From the NCBI GenBank assembly GCA_017311185.1, contig JAESUZ010003880.1:124001-188000 (forward strand): a stretch of DNA of 64,000 nt, given 5' to 3'. A model generated the notes under the pieces. The model was not told the origin of the DNA, did not search any database, and was given only the letters and a program-made list of their open reading frames with translations. The translations under genes were made by a program, and so were the position numbers. Each line of letters opens with the position of its first letter. The stretch's first letter is position 1. Source of the stretch: Proteles cristata cristata. Lineage: Eukaryota > Chordata > Mammalia > Carnivora > Hyaenidae. Positions 1-12,041 of the stretch are shown piece by piece.

Positions 1-406
1 TCAAAACCACATAGGTTTTGTTTGATTATGTTGGGATGGTTTTTTTTTTTTTTTCGTTTTTAGAATAAGCTTATGATTTCAGATAGTGCATAGGTCCACC
101 AGAATGTAAAAGTTTATTATATTGTCATCCATTTCATATTTTTCTTTTTTTCTTCACTTACATATCCTCACACATTCCTGAGAGGCAATTCAAACACAAA
201 AGCATTCTCTTTTTCTGTCTTTCTCCCTTCTTAAGGTAAACTGTCAAGTGTATCAAATTCAAAGTATGTTATAGAGCCATGGATTAAAGGTCATTATTGA
301 TTTACTAGTGGAAAACTAAATTTATAATGGTAATTATGTAGAATATTAATGTGATTTATTTAAAAAAAATAGGATATTATAGAATATTAAGATTTGTTCA
401 TTATAT
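1..406. other. 5' non-coding sequence of USP44, no gene seen
   Basis: AT-rich sequence with a poly-T run near 40-55. I see no exon, RNA gene or clear repeat body. It lies upstream of the USP44 coding start and is presumably intron or upstream sequence, because USP44 is known to have non-coding 5' exons, which would lie outside or near the left edge. Confidence 0.5.
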
Positions 407-775
407 TGGCATCTGGATGGCTCAGTCAGGTAAACATCTGACTCTTTTTTTTTTTAATTTTCTTTAAATGTTTATTTATTTTTGAGAGACAGAGAGAGAT
501 AGAGCCTGAGTCAGGGAGGAGCAGAGAGAGAGGGAGACACAGAATCTGAAGCAGGCTCCAGGCTCTGAGCTGTCTGTACAGAACCCGATGCAGGGCTCAA
601 ACTCATGGACTGCAAGATTGTGACCTGGGCTGAAGTCAGACACTTAACCGACTGAGCCACCTAGGTGCCCCTAAACATCTGACTCTTAATCTCAGCTCAG
701 GTCTCGATCTCAGAGTTTAAGCCCCATGTTGGGCTCCACACTGGGTGTGGATCCAACTTTAAATATTTTTTCCAC
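407..775 (+). mobile_element. Feliform tRNA-Lys SINE (SINEC_Fc-type), + orientation, split by a second SINE
   Basis: The head (TCTGGATGGCTCAGTCAGG) begins near 407 and the body resumes at 672 with the remaining B-box region and tail to about 775. The interruption at 447-671 is a second SINE in the opposite orientation. Confidence 0.85.
447..671 (-). mobile_element. SINEC_Fc-type SINE inserted in another SINE
   Basis: Reverse-oriented SINE: poly-T at 447, GA-rich tract, and head complement GAGCCACCTAGGTGCCCC ending at 671. It is flanked by the 16-bp direct repeat TAAACATCTGACTCTT at 431-446 and 672-687, a target-site duplication made from the host SINE. Confidence 0.92.
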
Positions 776-789
776 TATAACTACCATTA

Positions 790-1005
790 TAGCTACCATT
801 TATTGGGGAATTTACTGTGTATTAAATATTTCGTATTTTCAATTTTTCATTGAAGTTGGTATGACTTTTTCCTGTTTTACAGAAGTTTAGAGAAGTTAAA
901 ATGTTTGCTCAAATCAAATATATAATAGTATGTTGCAGAGGTAGAATTCATACTTCTAAGGGTTTGTTTCAGAACACATGTTATTAACTATGATTATGCC
1001 TTAGT
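790..1005 (-). repeat. MIR-like ancient SINE, - orientation
   Basis: It resembles the reverse complement of MIR: CTACCATTTATTGGG..., then TTTTACAGAAGTTTAGAGAAGTTAAA, followed by a gapped version of the AGTAAGTGGCAGAG core. Assigned by memory of the consensus; divergence is high. Confidence 0.5.
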
Positions 1006-1440
1006 AGCAATTTGGATAGGGGTCTCAGAATATAGACATTAGTGAGATATATTTGAGTCTTGCCAGCCCTAATTTTTAAGAAAAGGAATGTAGTTCTTTA
1101 AACCGCACTCAGCTATTGGTTGAAAGGATAGATCTTATTCTAGTTCATTGAAAAGAGGTCACTGCCCCCTTTCTACCAGTAGTAAATGGTGGCAGAAAAT
1201 TAAAAACGGTTTTTAAAGGGAACCCATTAGAGAAAGTTAAGCATGTATTTTTTTAGAGCAAGGCAGATGAGAGATTAGAGACCTTCAGAGCAAAAGAAAA
1301 GTGAGAACTGCCTATGGTGTTATGACAGGCGGCCCACAAATTGGGAGCAAAGGAAGCAAATTTATAAAATTATTTTTGGAAAAAAATACCTTATAAAAAA
1401 GAAAATACTGGCTTTTATTAAAAATTGATATTGTTCTGAT

Positions 1441-1513
1441 TAGTTTTCAGATCTTTCAAGTATTGTGTACAGAGACTTGTTTGGATTATGTGTTTCTCAG
1501 CTAGACTGAATAA
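1441..1513 (+). other. USP44: USP44 5'UTR part and candidate splice acceptor(s)
   Basis: Two candidate 3' splice sites precede the start codon: AG at 1449-1450 (TGATTAGTTTTCAG) and AG at 1499-1500 (TATGTGTTTCTCAG). Either would leave a short 5'UTR before the ATG at 1514. The upstream non-coding exon and promoter are not identified in the window. Confidence 0.4.
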
Positions 1514-2938
1514 ATGATAACAATGGATAAGTGCAAACACATTGGGCAGTTGCAGCTTGCTCAAGACCATTCCATCCTCAACCCTCAGAAATGGCATTGT
1601 ATGGACTGCAATACAACAGAGTCAATTTGGGCTTGCCTTAGCTGTTCTCATGTTGCCTGTGGAAGATATATTGAAGAACATGCACTCAGGCACTTTCAAA
1701 ATAGCAGTCATCCTGTTGCCTTAGAGGTGAATGAGATGTATGTTTTTTGTTACCTTTGTGATGATTATGTTCTTAATGATAATGCAGCTGGAGACCTGAA
1801 GTTACTACGAAGTACCTTAAGTGCAATCAAAAGTCAAAATTATCAGTGCACAACTCGTAGTGGAAGAGTTTTGCGGTCTATGGGTACAAGTGATGATACT
1901 TATTACGTACACGATAGCACCCAGTCTCTGCTTCAAAATGAAGATCAAATGTATACTGCTCTTTGGCACAGGAGAAGGATATTAATGGGTAAAATTTTTC
2001 GAACTTGGTTTGAACAATCACCCATTGGAAGAAAAAGGCAGGAGGAACAATTTCAGGAAAAAATAGCAAAAAGAGAAGTGAAAAAAAGACAACAAGAATT
2101 AGAGTATCAAGTTAAAACGGAATTGGAAAGTATACATCCAAGAAAGAGTTTACGTTTGCAAGGTGTGGCTCAGTCCACCACAGTAGAAATAGTTACTGTT
2201 CAAGTACCGCTACAAACCCCAGCATCACCAGCAAAAGATAAAGTAGTACCTACCTCAGAAGATATAAGATTAAAAAAAGCCAGTGACTCCTCAGGTAAAC
2301 GAAGGCCAATAGTAACTCCTGGTGTAACCGGATTGAGAAATTTGGGAAATACTTGCTATATGAATTCTGTTCTTCAAGTGTTGAGTCATTTACTTATTTT
2401 TCGGCAATGTTTTTTAAAACTTGATCTGAACCGCTGGCTGGCTGTGACAGCCAGTGATAAGACAAGATTACCTTATAAGCATCCACCAGTCACAGATACG
2501 GTATATCAAATGAATGAATACCAAGAAAAAGATGCAGGCTGTGCTTTCTCCAGACATCCGAGTTCATCATTAGGACTAAGCAGCGGAGCATCAAAGAGCA
2601 GAAAGATGGAACTTATTCAGCCAAAGGAGCCAAGTTCACAATACATTTCTCTCTGTCATGAATTGCATACGTTGTTCCAAGTCATGTGGTCTGGAAAGTG
2701 GGCCCTGGTCTCACCATTTGCTATGCTACATTCCGTGTGGAGACTAATTCCAGCTTTTCGTGGTTATGCCCAACAGGATGCTCAGGAATTTCTCTGTGAA
2801 CTTTTGGATAAAATACAACATGAACTAGAAACAACTGGTACTAGGTTACCAGCTCTAATCCCCACTTCTCAAAGGAAACTTATCAAACATGTTCTGAACG
2901 TTGTGAATAATATTTTTCACGGACAACTACTTAGTCAG
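1514..2938 (+). CDS. USP44: USP44 coding exon 1
   Basis: It encodes residues 1-475 in one open frame: ZnF-UBP, basic linker, the catalytic Cys box (Cys281) and the QQDAQEF box. It ends at CTTAGTCAG|GTATGG, phase 0; reading beyond 2938 runs into intron and stops at 2989. The first ATG (1514) has a poor context (T at -3, A at +4), while the ATG at codon 4 (1523) has A at -3 and G at +4. Human protein also starts with this extra Met-x-x-Met, so I keep 1514. Confidence 0.97.
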
Positions 2939-5900
2939 GTATGGATTTTTTTTAAATCTTATTTTCATCTTGGGGAATTCATAAAATGAAGCCTAAAAGA
3001 TGTGCACTCTCTGTATATCTAGTGTGGTAGGACTGTTTTCAGGTCAAATAGATTGCTTTTACAAATGTGTCTAGAAGTCAACTTATTCATTTACAGTGGT
3101 TCACATTTCCTTTCATGAATCACTGGAAGTAGTTTTTCATCAATGGCATCAAACTTTTGGGGCACCTGGCTGGCTCAGTTGGTTAAACACCTGACTCTTG
3201 ATTTTTGGCTCAGGTCATGATCTCCGAGTTCCTGAGTTCGAGCCCCATGTAGTGCTCTGCCCTGCCAGTGTGGAGCCTGCTTGAGATTCTGTGTCTCCCA
3301 CTATCTCTGCTCCTCACCTACTCTTTTTTTGCACATGCACACGCACATTCTCTCTCTCTCAAAAATAATAAACTTTTGGGGCGCCTGGGTGGCTTAGTCG
3401 GTTAAGCGTCCGACTTTCGCTTGGGTCATGATCTCGCGGTTCGTGGGTTCGAGCCCGCGTCGGGCTCTGTGCTGACTGCCAGCTCAGAGCCTGGAGCCTG
3501 TTTCAGTCTGTGACTCCCTCTCTCTCTGACCCTCCCCTGCTCACGCTGTCTCTCTCTCTCTCCTAGAAATAAATTAAAAAAAAAACATTAAAAAAAAATT
3601 AAAAAAAAAAATAATAATAAACTTTTTAAAAGCTTTTTTTGTGGGGAAAGGGAATCAGGAAACAGAACTTCTTAGGTAATAATATTAAATTTATTTTCTG
3701 AGGGATTGAGAAGAGAGGGTTTAATGCCACAGGGAACAGATTTGAAGATACTGCAGGGGTGCCTGGGTGGCTCAGTCGGTTAAGCGTCCGACTTGGGCTC
3801 AGGTCATGATCTCACAGATCGTGGGTTCAAGCCCCATGTCGGGCTCTGTGCTGACAGCTAGCTCAGAGCCTGGAGCCTGTTTCAGATTCTGTGTCTCCCT
3901 CTCTCTGACCCTCCCCTGCTCGTGCTGTCTCTCTCTCTCTCAGAAATAAATAAAACATTTTTAAAAAATAAAAAATGACGATGCTGCAATACTGGAATGG
4001 ATTTGGTGCACACTTGAATAATTTTAGGAACCAAGAGGTAGCCCTGGAAGACTTCCTATAAAATCAAAGCGGGTAAAGTCTAAAAGCTTTAACAAGTAGG
4101 TAGGGAAATTTTAAGGAAAGTAAATGTGATGTCATTGAGAATAATCCTAAATGGTTTTCCTTTAATTACTGCTATAAAAGTTTCCCTTGTTGTGAAAAAG
4201 AATCACAAAACACCAGGATCTTTAATCTAATTAATAGCTTCCTGTAATGAGTGGACTTGTTGGTAAATGATTACTAGACATAAGGTTCTCTACTTTTCCA
4301 AAGCATAGATCTTAAAAATTTTTCTGTTTTAGGCATCTGGGCTATCAGGTCATTTCCTTCCCCTTGCACACCTGCCTCTGTTCTTCATTTCAACTTTCAC
4401 ATTAATGATATCACCTTTTGTTTTTATAACATTAGCATACTTTGCTGGAATATAGTTTAAATATTTAAAAAAATGTTTTTTGAAGCCTGGGGCACCTGGG
4501 TGGCTCAGTCAGTTGAGTGTCTGATTCATGATTTTGGCCCAGGTCATGATCCAAGCATCATTGGATATAGCCACGTGTAAGGCTCTGCACTGACAACATG
4601 GAGCCTGCTTGGTGTTCTCTCTCTTTCTCTGTCTCTCTCTGTCTCTTTATGTCTCTCTCTGTCTCTCTCTCTCTCTCTCTGCCCCTCCCTTCCTTGTGCA
4701 TGTACTCTCTCTGTCAAAATAAACAAACAAAAAAGAGTCACAGGCTTTACCAACTGAGCCACGCAGGCACCCCTGTAGTTTAAGTATTTCAAGTGTTATT
4801 ATTCCTGAGGTGTATCTGTGATATTTATTCCACTTAATGTTTCAGAAATGTAAAGATTCTACATTGTGCCAATTAGCAAATAAGAGTTGTTTCTTGTGTT
4901 GCATCCAATTTTATTTTTCTACCTCTGTTACGCAGAAGCTTAAAATGCATTACTAGGGGTGCCTGGGTGGCTCAGTTGATTAAGCATCCTTCAGCTCAGG
5001 TCATTATCTTGCAGTTCATGAGTTCAAGCCCCATATCAGGCTTCACACTGACAGTGCAGAGCCTGCTTGGGATTCTCTCTGTCTCTGCCTCTCCCCCATC
5101 TGCACACACTCCCTCTCTCAAATATATAAACTTAAAAAAAAAAAGAGAAAGGGGGAAAAATAAAATGCACTGTTACAGGGATGCCTAGCTGGCTCAGTCA
5201 GTAGGACATGCAACTCTAGATCCTTGGGGTTGTGAGTTCAAGCCCCATGTTGGGCCTAGAGCTTACCTTAAAAAAAATATTAAGATGCACTATTATAAAT
5301 AGAAGTAACACACACTTCCCTAGGACCCATATGATACAGTAAAACTATGCAGTAAAAGAAAAATCATCTCCTTTTCCCATAACCTCACAATCCACACATA
5401 AAAACTATTAATATTTTGGTATATTTCTTTCTAGCTTTTTTACTTCTGCACATTTGTACATATATACCCCAACTTGTGTGGTGGTCATGATGACTTTATC
5501 TACTTTTTCCTTTTTTTTTGAGAGAGAGGGAATCCTTTTTTTTTTTTTTTTTAATTTTTTTAAATTTATTTCTGAGAGAGAGAGAGACAGCGTGAGCAGG
5601 GGAGGGTCAGAGAGAGAGAGGGAGATAAAGAATCTGAAACAGGCTCCAGGCTCTGAGCTGGCTGTCAGCACAGAGCCCAACGTGGAGTTCGAACTTATGA
5701 ACCGCGAGATCACGACCTGAGCCGAAGTCGGATGCTTAACTGACTGAGCCACCTAGGCGCCCCAAGAGAGGGAATCCTAAGCAGGCTCCATGTTCAGCAC
5801 AGAGCCTGACTCAACCTCAGCCTCACAATCATGAAATCACGACCTGAGCAAAAATCAGGAGACGGATGGTTAACTGAGCCACCCAGATGCCTGTAGTTTT

Positions 5901-7234
5901 TCATTATAATGTAAAGATTTTTCAGTCTTTAAATATTTGATCTTTTTTTTTTTACATCCTGTCAATGTCCATTATGTATATATACCATACTTTATTTACC
6001 CATTCCCATATTGTTGTCTTGTAAACTAGTTCCAGTTTTTCTGTTACTATAAAGTTACATTTTTTCTAATAATTTACTTAAGACAGAGCCCTAGAAGTAG
6101 AATTACTTTGTCAAAAGGTAGGTATTTCGATACTTGATTACAAATTTCTTTCCAGAAAGAATTTTATATTTTAAATAGTGCAAGAGTGCATTGTACTTAT
6201 TTTTTCCTTTATGGATGACTCGAAATTAGTAAAAACTTTTATGCCAGCTTTTTGCTCTCCTCCTTTAGATATGTAATGAGCTCTCAAGAAATTGGTCTTC
6301 TCAGGAGATTTTAGATGCTTACTTGCTTCAATAAACTGTTCCCAAAAGGTTAAAACCAGGCCCAAATGAGTCCCCAGACAAACACCAAGAGTGTTCTTTT
6401 CTTTGTGTCATTTTGTTAAATCTAAAATCTACATTAGATGCGGCTTCTTTATTTTGTTGCCTGTTCCACGAATGTAGCTTTATGAAAGACTTTAGTAATC
6501 ATGTGGGAATTACTAGATCTGTAGAGTCTGTCTTCACTTATGTGCAGTGTTGGTGTTAAATCCTGCTTAGTGTTTCACTGAAGTTATTATTTTTTCCCTT
6601 TCCAGTTACTGTATTTCCTATGTCAGTTGTTAGAACCGCCTCATATTCTTTTTTTTTTAATGTTTTATTTATCTGAGAGAGAGAGACCGCGTGAGCAGGG
6701 GAGGATCAGAGAGAGAGGGAGATACAGAATCTGAAACAGGCTCCAGGCTCTGAGCTAGCTGTCACCACAGAGCCCGACACAGGGCTTGAACCTACGAACC
6801 CTGAGATCATGACCTGAGCCGAAGTCGGATGCTTAACCAACTGAGCCACCCAGGTGCCCCAGAACTGCCCCATATTCCTTGTGGTTCCTATATTTGGTGA
6901 AGATTTTGATGTAGTGATGTTTGCTTTCAGTGAGAGTATAATGACATCATTTACATTAAATGTATTGTCTTTTGAAATTATCAGTTGTTAGGACTTCAAA
7001 ATCTACATGTACTAATATGCTATATATAAAAATATATGAACCGTATTTTATTTTTATTGTGGTTAGGAAGTTATAGGGATTCGGGGAGAGAAAATTAGTG
7101 AAAGATGAGGAAGGAAAAAGGACAAAGAACAAGTCTAATAATCTAAACAAATTAAATGCATATAAATCTCTCCCTCTCTCTTTCTCTCTCTCTCTTTCTC
7201 TCTCTCTTTCTGTCTCTGTCTCTCTCTGTCTCAT

Positions 7235-7281
<47 letters not shown>

Positions 7282-10278
7282 ATGTATACCTAATTAGATG
7301 AGACCACACTTGTCTTCTTTTTTTTAAACCTACATTCAGATCTGAGTAATGGCCTTGGAGTTTTTGAATGCCTACTGGCTAAAGCCCACCAGTACATAAT
7401 GGGTTTAATGACAGTCATTGAAAGGAAATCTTAAAATTTTTTAAATCCATGAAAATAATATAAAACAGATTACTCAGGATTCTGATGGTGCAGTTTCAGA
7501 AGAAAAACTAATTTCCTGACCTCTGTAGTGAACGGAGTAAGTGTTTGGACAGAAGGATTGTATCTGAAAAACTATTATTTTTATTTTCAGGTTACATGTG
7601 TTGCATGTGACAACAAATCAAGTACCATAGAACCTTTCTGGGACTTGTCACTGGAATTTCCAGAAAGATACCAATGCAGTGGAAAAGATATTACTTCCCA
7701 GCCATGTCTGGTTACTGAAATGTTGGCCAAATTCACAGAAACTGAAGCTTTAGAAGGAAAAATCTACGTATGTGACCAGTGTAACTGTAAGTAGAGACTG
7801 TATACTCTCTTTGCTTTTCTAAGAGTAGCAAAGAGAAACACAAATGAGAAGAAGCTAAAAAATTCCTGAAGTAGTAGTTCAGGAAATAAATTTTGGTAGT
7901 TCATCAAAAGACATTGAGATAGATGTTTTCACTTTATAATTTTCATTGTGAACTGTGTGTTTGCTTTATTGGTGACATTTAAAAAATTTATCTTCTAGTC
8001 AATTGTGGGGAAAAGAATTCACAAAATAAGAAATTTAAACAATATGCGAGGCAGAATAAAGTAGCAATGGAGAATGGTCAAAGGAAAGCATATTATTTAG
8101 TACTGAAAATACTGTTTGCTTTCTGAGTCTTTTAGCTACATATCAAAAAATTGATCTATAGATAATATGTGCATATAAGTGTGTGTAAGCATAGCTATCT
8201 AATAGGAAATAATATATAGGGAGACTGCCGCTATGGAGATTGGTTTCATAAAAACAAAGATTTAGTCAAAAACCATCTACTGTCTCTTTATTAGTCATTG
8301 TTCTAATTGCTATGCATAGAAGTAGAACACTTTTTAAGGTGCTTACATTCCTAATGGAAGAAACAATCAGGATCTATTATGAGAAACTCTCTCATAGAGG
8401 TGAGCACAGGAACCCAGCACTGGGGGGTTGAAATGGTCATTTCAGTTAAAGGGAAGCATCATCCTCCAGGGAAATTGTATATAAAACCATGACAGATCTG
8501 CTGTGTCTTTAGCTGGTGTCTTTATCTTCTCTATCAATGTGCTTGCAGCATCTTAGTGTTTATACCATATATTTTCAAATATTCTCTCTAATTTCCATGT
8601 CTGGGAAAAAAATGATTCTTGGGTTTTAGATGCTAAACTTCTAAACTAATATAAAAGAAATACTGGATGTTCCAGCATTGAAGAAATGTCGTATCATTCG
8701 ATGGTTTTCTTAGGATGATTTATACTAACATTTTCTGAGTGCTGGGTAATATGAACTCTATTATAAGTATATAACCCTAAGATTTACAAGGTTAGAACAA
8801 AATAAACCTATCAAATTCAAATGGTGAAGTTTTTCTTTCTTGGACATAAATGTGAATGGTCTTAGATGCTTTCATCACCAAATCTGGGAATAGATAGATA
8901 TTATGAATGAATGCAGAATATGATTTTATAACATGTTTTTGTGTGTGTACTGGGTCTACCAAATAAAGGCCTACAAGAGCTATTCTAATTTAATACATCC
9001 AGGCAAGTATTTAAAATGATAAGTAAGGGAATTGACATCACTTATCTAGCTATCCCTGGGCCATATATTCAGGGAGACAATCCAAATGTATATCCAGGAC
9101 ATTCAGCAGCGCTGGATTCCTGAATGTCAGGAGTAGAGACGTGGAGGAAAGTCTTGTGGCAAGTGGAGACGGCTTAGAGGACAGCCTCATGGGGGACTGG
9201 TTCCACCTCCTACACGAGAAGCAGCTGTTGCTTTGACTGGAGTCAGAGGTGCTGTATAAATTGAAGGACAGCTCATGGGCATCCAGATCAAACTCTGATA
9301 GAGAATGGTCTTGCCTGAAGCTGCAGGGTACAATTCATAGGTGGACCTTTAAAGAAGCAAAGGAGACCGCAAAAAGAATCTAAAGTGCCACCTATTTAAG
9401 ATTTGTACTGGGGCTCCTGGGTGGCTCCGTCAGTTAAGCATCTGACTTCAGCTCAGGTCATGATCTCACGGTTCTTGGGTTTGAGCCCCGCGTCGGGCTC
9501 TGTGCTGACAGCTAGCTGAGAGCCTGGAGCCTGTTTGAGATTCTGTGTCTCCCTCTCTCTCTGACCCTCCCCTGCTCATGCTGTCTCTCTCTCAAAAATA
9601 AAACATTAAAAAGAAAATTTAGAAAAAAATAAAGTTTGGTTCCCCCAGACTACAAGTAGTAGGGGAGATGATTAAAAAAAAAAAAGATTTGTACTAAAAT
9701 AGCAAAAGCAGGACACTGAGGGAGCTCAGGCACAGAGCTGATAAAGGACTGCTTTGTCAGGAAGGGTGAAGGGTGTTCTGAGCAATTAAGGACCTGTCCC
9801 CACTGGGATCCTGTTTAACCTCAGTAAATGAACTGACCATGATAATTATTTAAATTAAGAATTTGGGAAGTGTATATTAAAGTATGTTTAAAGAAAGTTT
9901 TAACCTTTCCTATGGGGTGCCTGGGTGGCTTAGTCGGTTAAGCATCCGACTTTCGCTTAGGTCATGATCTTGCGGTTCGTGGGTTCAAGCCCGCGTCGGG
10001 CTCTGTGCTGACTGCCAGCTCAGAGCCTGGAGCCTGTTTCAGTCTGTGACTCCCTCTCTCTCTGACCCTCCCTGCTCACGCTCTCTCTCTCTCTCTCCTA
10101 GAAATAAAAATAAAAAAACATTTAAAAAAAAAAAAAGAAAGTTTTAACCTTTCCTATTAATTGGCATAGTCAAGCCCATTTTTAAATATTGTAGCACTAT
10201 ATCTTACTGTTGCCTTATTTCCAGGATTATATTAAATCATGTACTGAATTGTGTACATCTGTCTACCTTGACTCGCTC

Positions 10279-10323
<45 letters not shown>

Positions 10324-12002
10324 TACTTTCAAGTTTTTTGAGAGCAAGTGTGTTCTTATCTCTAGCACAATACATTGCCTGTGACAGAGAAGATATTTCT
10401 TAAGTATTTACTCAGCATTTCTTTCTATCTTTAAATTTGATTCCCATTCTGTCTTTGATATCACAGCAAAGCGTAGAAGGTTTTCCTCAAAATCCGTTGT
10501 ACTCACAGAAGCACGAAAACAGCTTATGATTTGTCACCTACCTCAGGTTCTCCGACTACATCTTAAACGATTCAGGTTAGTAGTAGTGGTATTAGAACTA
10601 CACACTTCATTTGTTTGTTTTCTTTAAAGATTTTTAATTTTTAAGTAATCTCTACATTCAACATGGGGCTTGGACTTAAAAATGCCAAGATCAAGAGTCA
10701 CAAGATATACCAACAGAGCCAACCAGGCACCCATCCAAATTTATACTCTAATCACTCCTTGTGCTTATCGTGCTTCAAAACTTAACCCATATAATGAATC
10801 AAATTTTAGTAGTATATACTTGGCTAGTAGATGATTTAACATCTACCTACTTTTGAATTTATTTATGTATTTATTTTTTAAATGTTTATTTATTTGAGAG
10901 AGAGTATGGGGCAGAGAGAGAATCCCAAGCAGGCTCCACACTGTTAGCACAGAGCCTGATGTGGGACTCAATCTCAGGAACTGTGAGATCATAAGTTGAG
11001 CTAAAATTGAGAGTCGGATGCTTCACTGACTGAGCCACCTAGGCACCCCTACTTCTGCTTTTTTTTTAAAGACAAAAATATCCTGTCATTATCTCTAGCC
11101 TTGACCAGTAAACACCATATTCAATAACTAAACTTCTGATTAGCTTCTCTTGTAGAATGCTTTGCTAATGAGTAGACCCCTCCCATTTTGGTCTGCTCAG
11201 TAATATTATTCTCCATGTAAGCTTCTGCTTATAGAGTTTAAAATACACTCATCCAGCATATTTTAGGTATAAAAGTTTTTAATTTATAACTTAGAGGATT
11301 TGGCCCAATTGCTTCATTCTTAGAAAAGTAAGTTGAATTAAGAGGGGTTAACAAAAATGAAAAAAACCTCTAGTGTTCAGAAATATGTTTAAACAGGTGA
11401 ATTAGTTTGCAAAACTGCTGGTTAAGCAAAGCATATGGTTTCATACTTCGTAATAACCATGTTAACCTTAGAGCTTCTTCTTCTCTTAAATGACTTTATG
11501 TGCTGTGATTTGAAAACTACTGAGACCATGTTTTTCATACATATTGGGTTTTGCTTGTTTTAAAGTTTTTTTAATAATTGGGATGCCTGGGTGGCTCAGT
11601 TAGTTAAGCATCCAGTGTCAACTCAGGTTATGATCTTACGGTTCAGGAGTTTGAGTCCCGTGTAGGGCTCTGTGCCAACAGCTCAGAGCCTAGAACGTGC
11701 TTCAGATTCTGGGTCTCCCTCTCTCTCTGCTCCTCTCCTGCTCACACCCTGTTTCTCTGTCCTTCAAAAATAAAGAAACATTTAAAAAATATAAAGCTTT
11801 TTTAATAATTAAAATAATAATTTTTTAAAATTTCAAACCTGGGTGGCTTAGTCGGTTAAGCGTCCGACTTTGGCTCAAGTCATGATCTCACGGCTCGTGG
11901 GTTTGAGCCCCGTGTCAGGCTCTGTGCTGACAGCTAGCTCAGAGCCTGGAGCCTGCTTCAGATTCTGTGTCTCCCTCTCTCTCTGACCCTCCCCTGTTCA
12001 CG

Positions 12003-12041
<39 letters not shown>

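Larger units (their letters stand above)
2939..7590 (+). other. USP44: USP44 intron 1 (between coding exons 1 and 2), SINE-rich
   Basis: GT at 2939 and AG at 7589-7590 preceded by TATTTTTATTTTCAG. It contains about nine SINE insertions and a CT/CA microsatellite, all listed separately; the rest (for example 5900-6630) shows no coding or RNA gene. Confidence 0.95.
7787..10466 (+). other. USP44: USP44 intron 2
   Basis: Donor GTAAGT and acceptor CTTTGATATCACAG. Besides two SINEs and a GT microsatellite it is mostly unassigned sequence. The 8960-9400 stretch is less AT-rich than its surroundings but has no open frame, and 8280-8480 may be a decayed ancient repeat. Confidence 0.95.

Noticed and set aside
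3757..3860. tRNA-like heads with A and B boxes (here and in about fifty other places)
   Set aside because: They are the tRNA-Lys-derived 5' parts of SINEs followed by CT tracts and A tails, not tRNA genes.
7098..7301. Frames rich in Ser/Leu or Thr/His repeats across CT and CA runs
   Set aside because: They are translations of a microsatellite. The same applies near 62600-62870 and 60433-60672.
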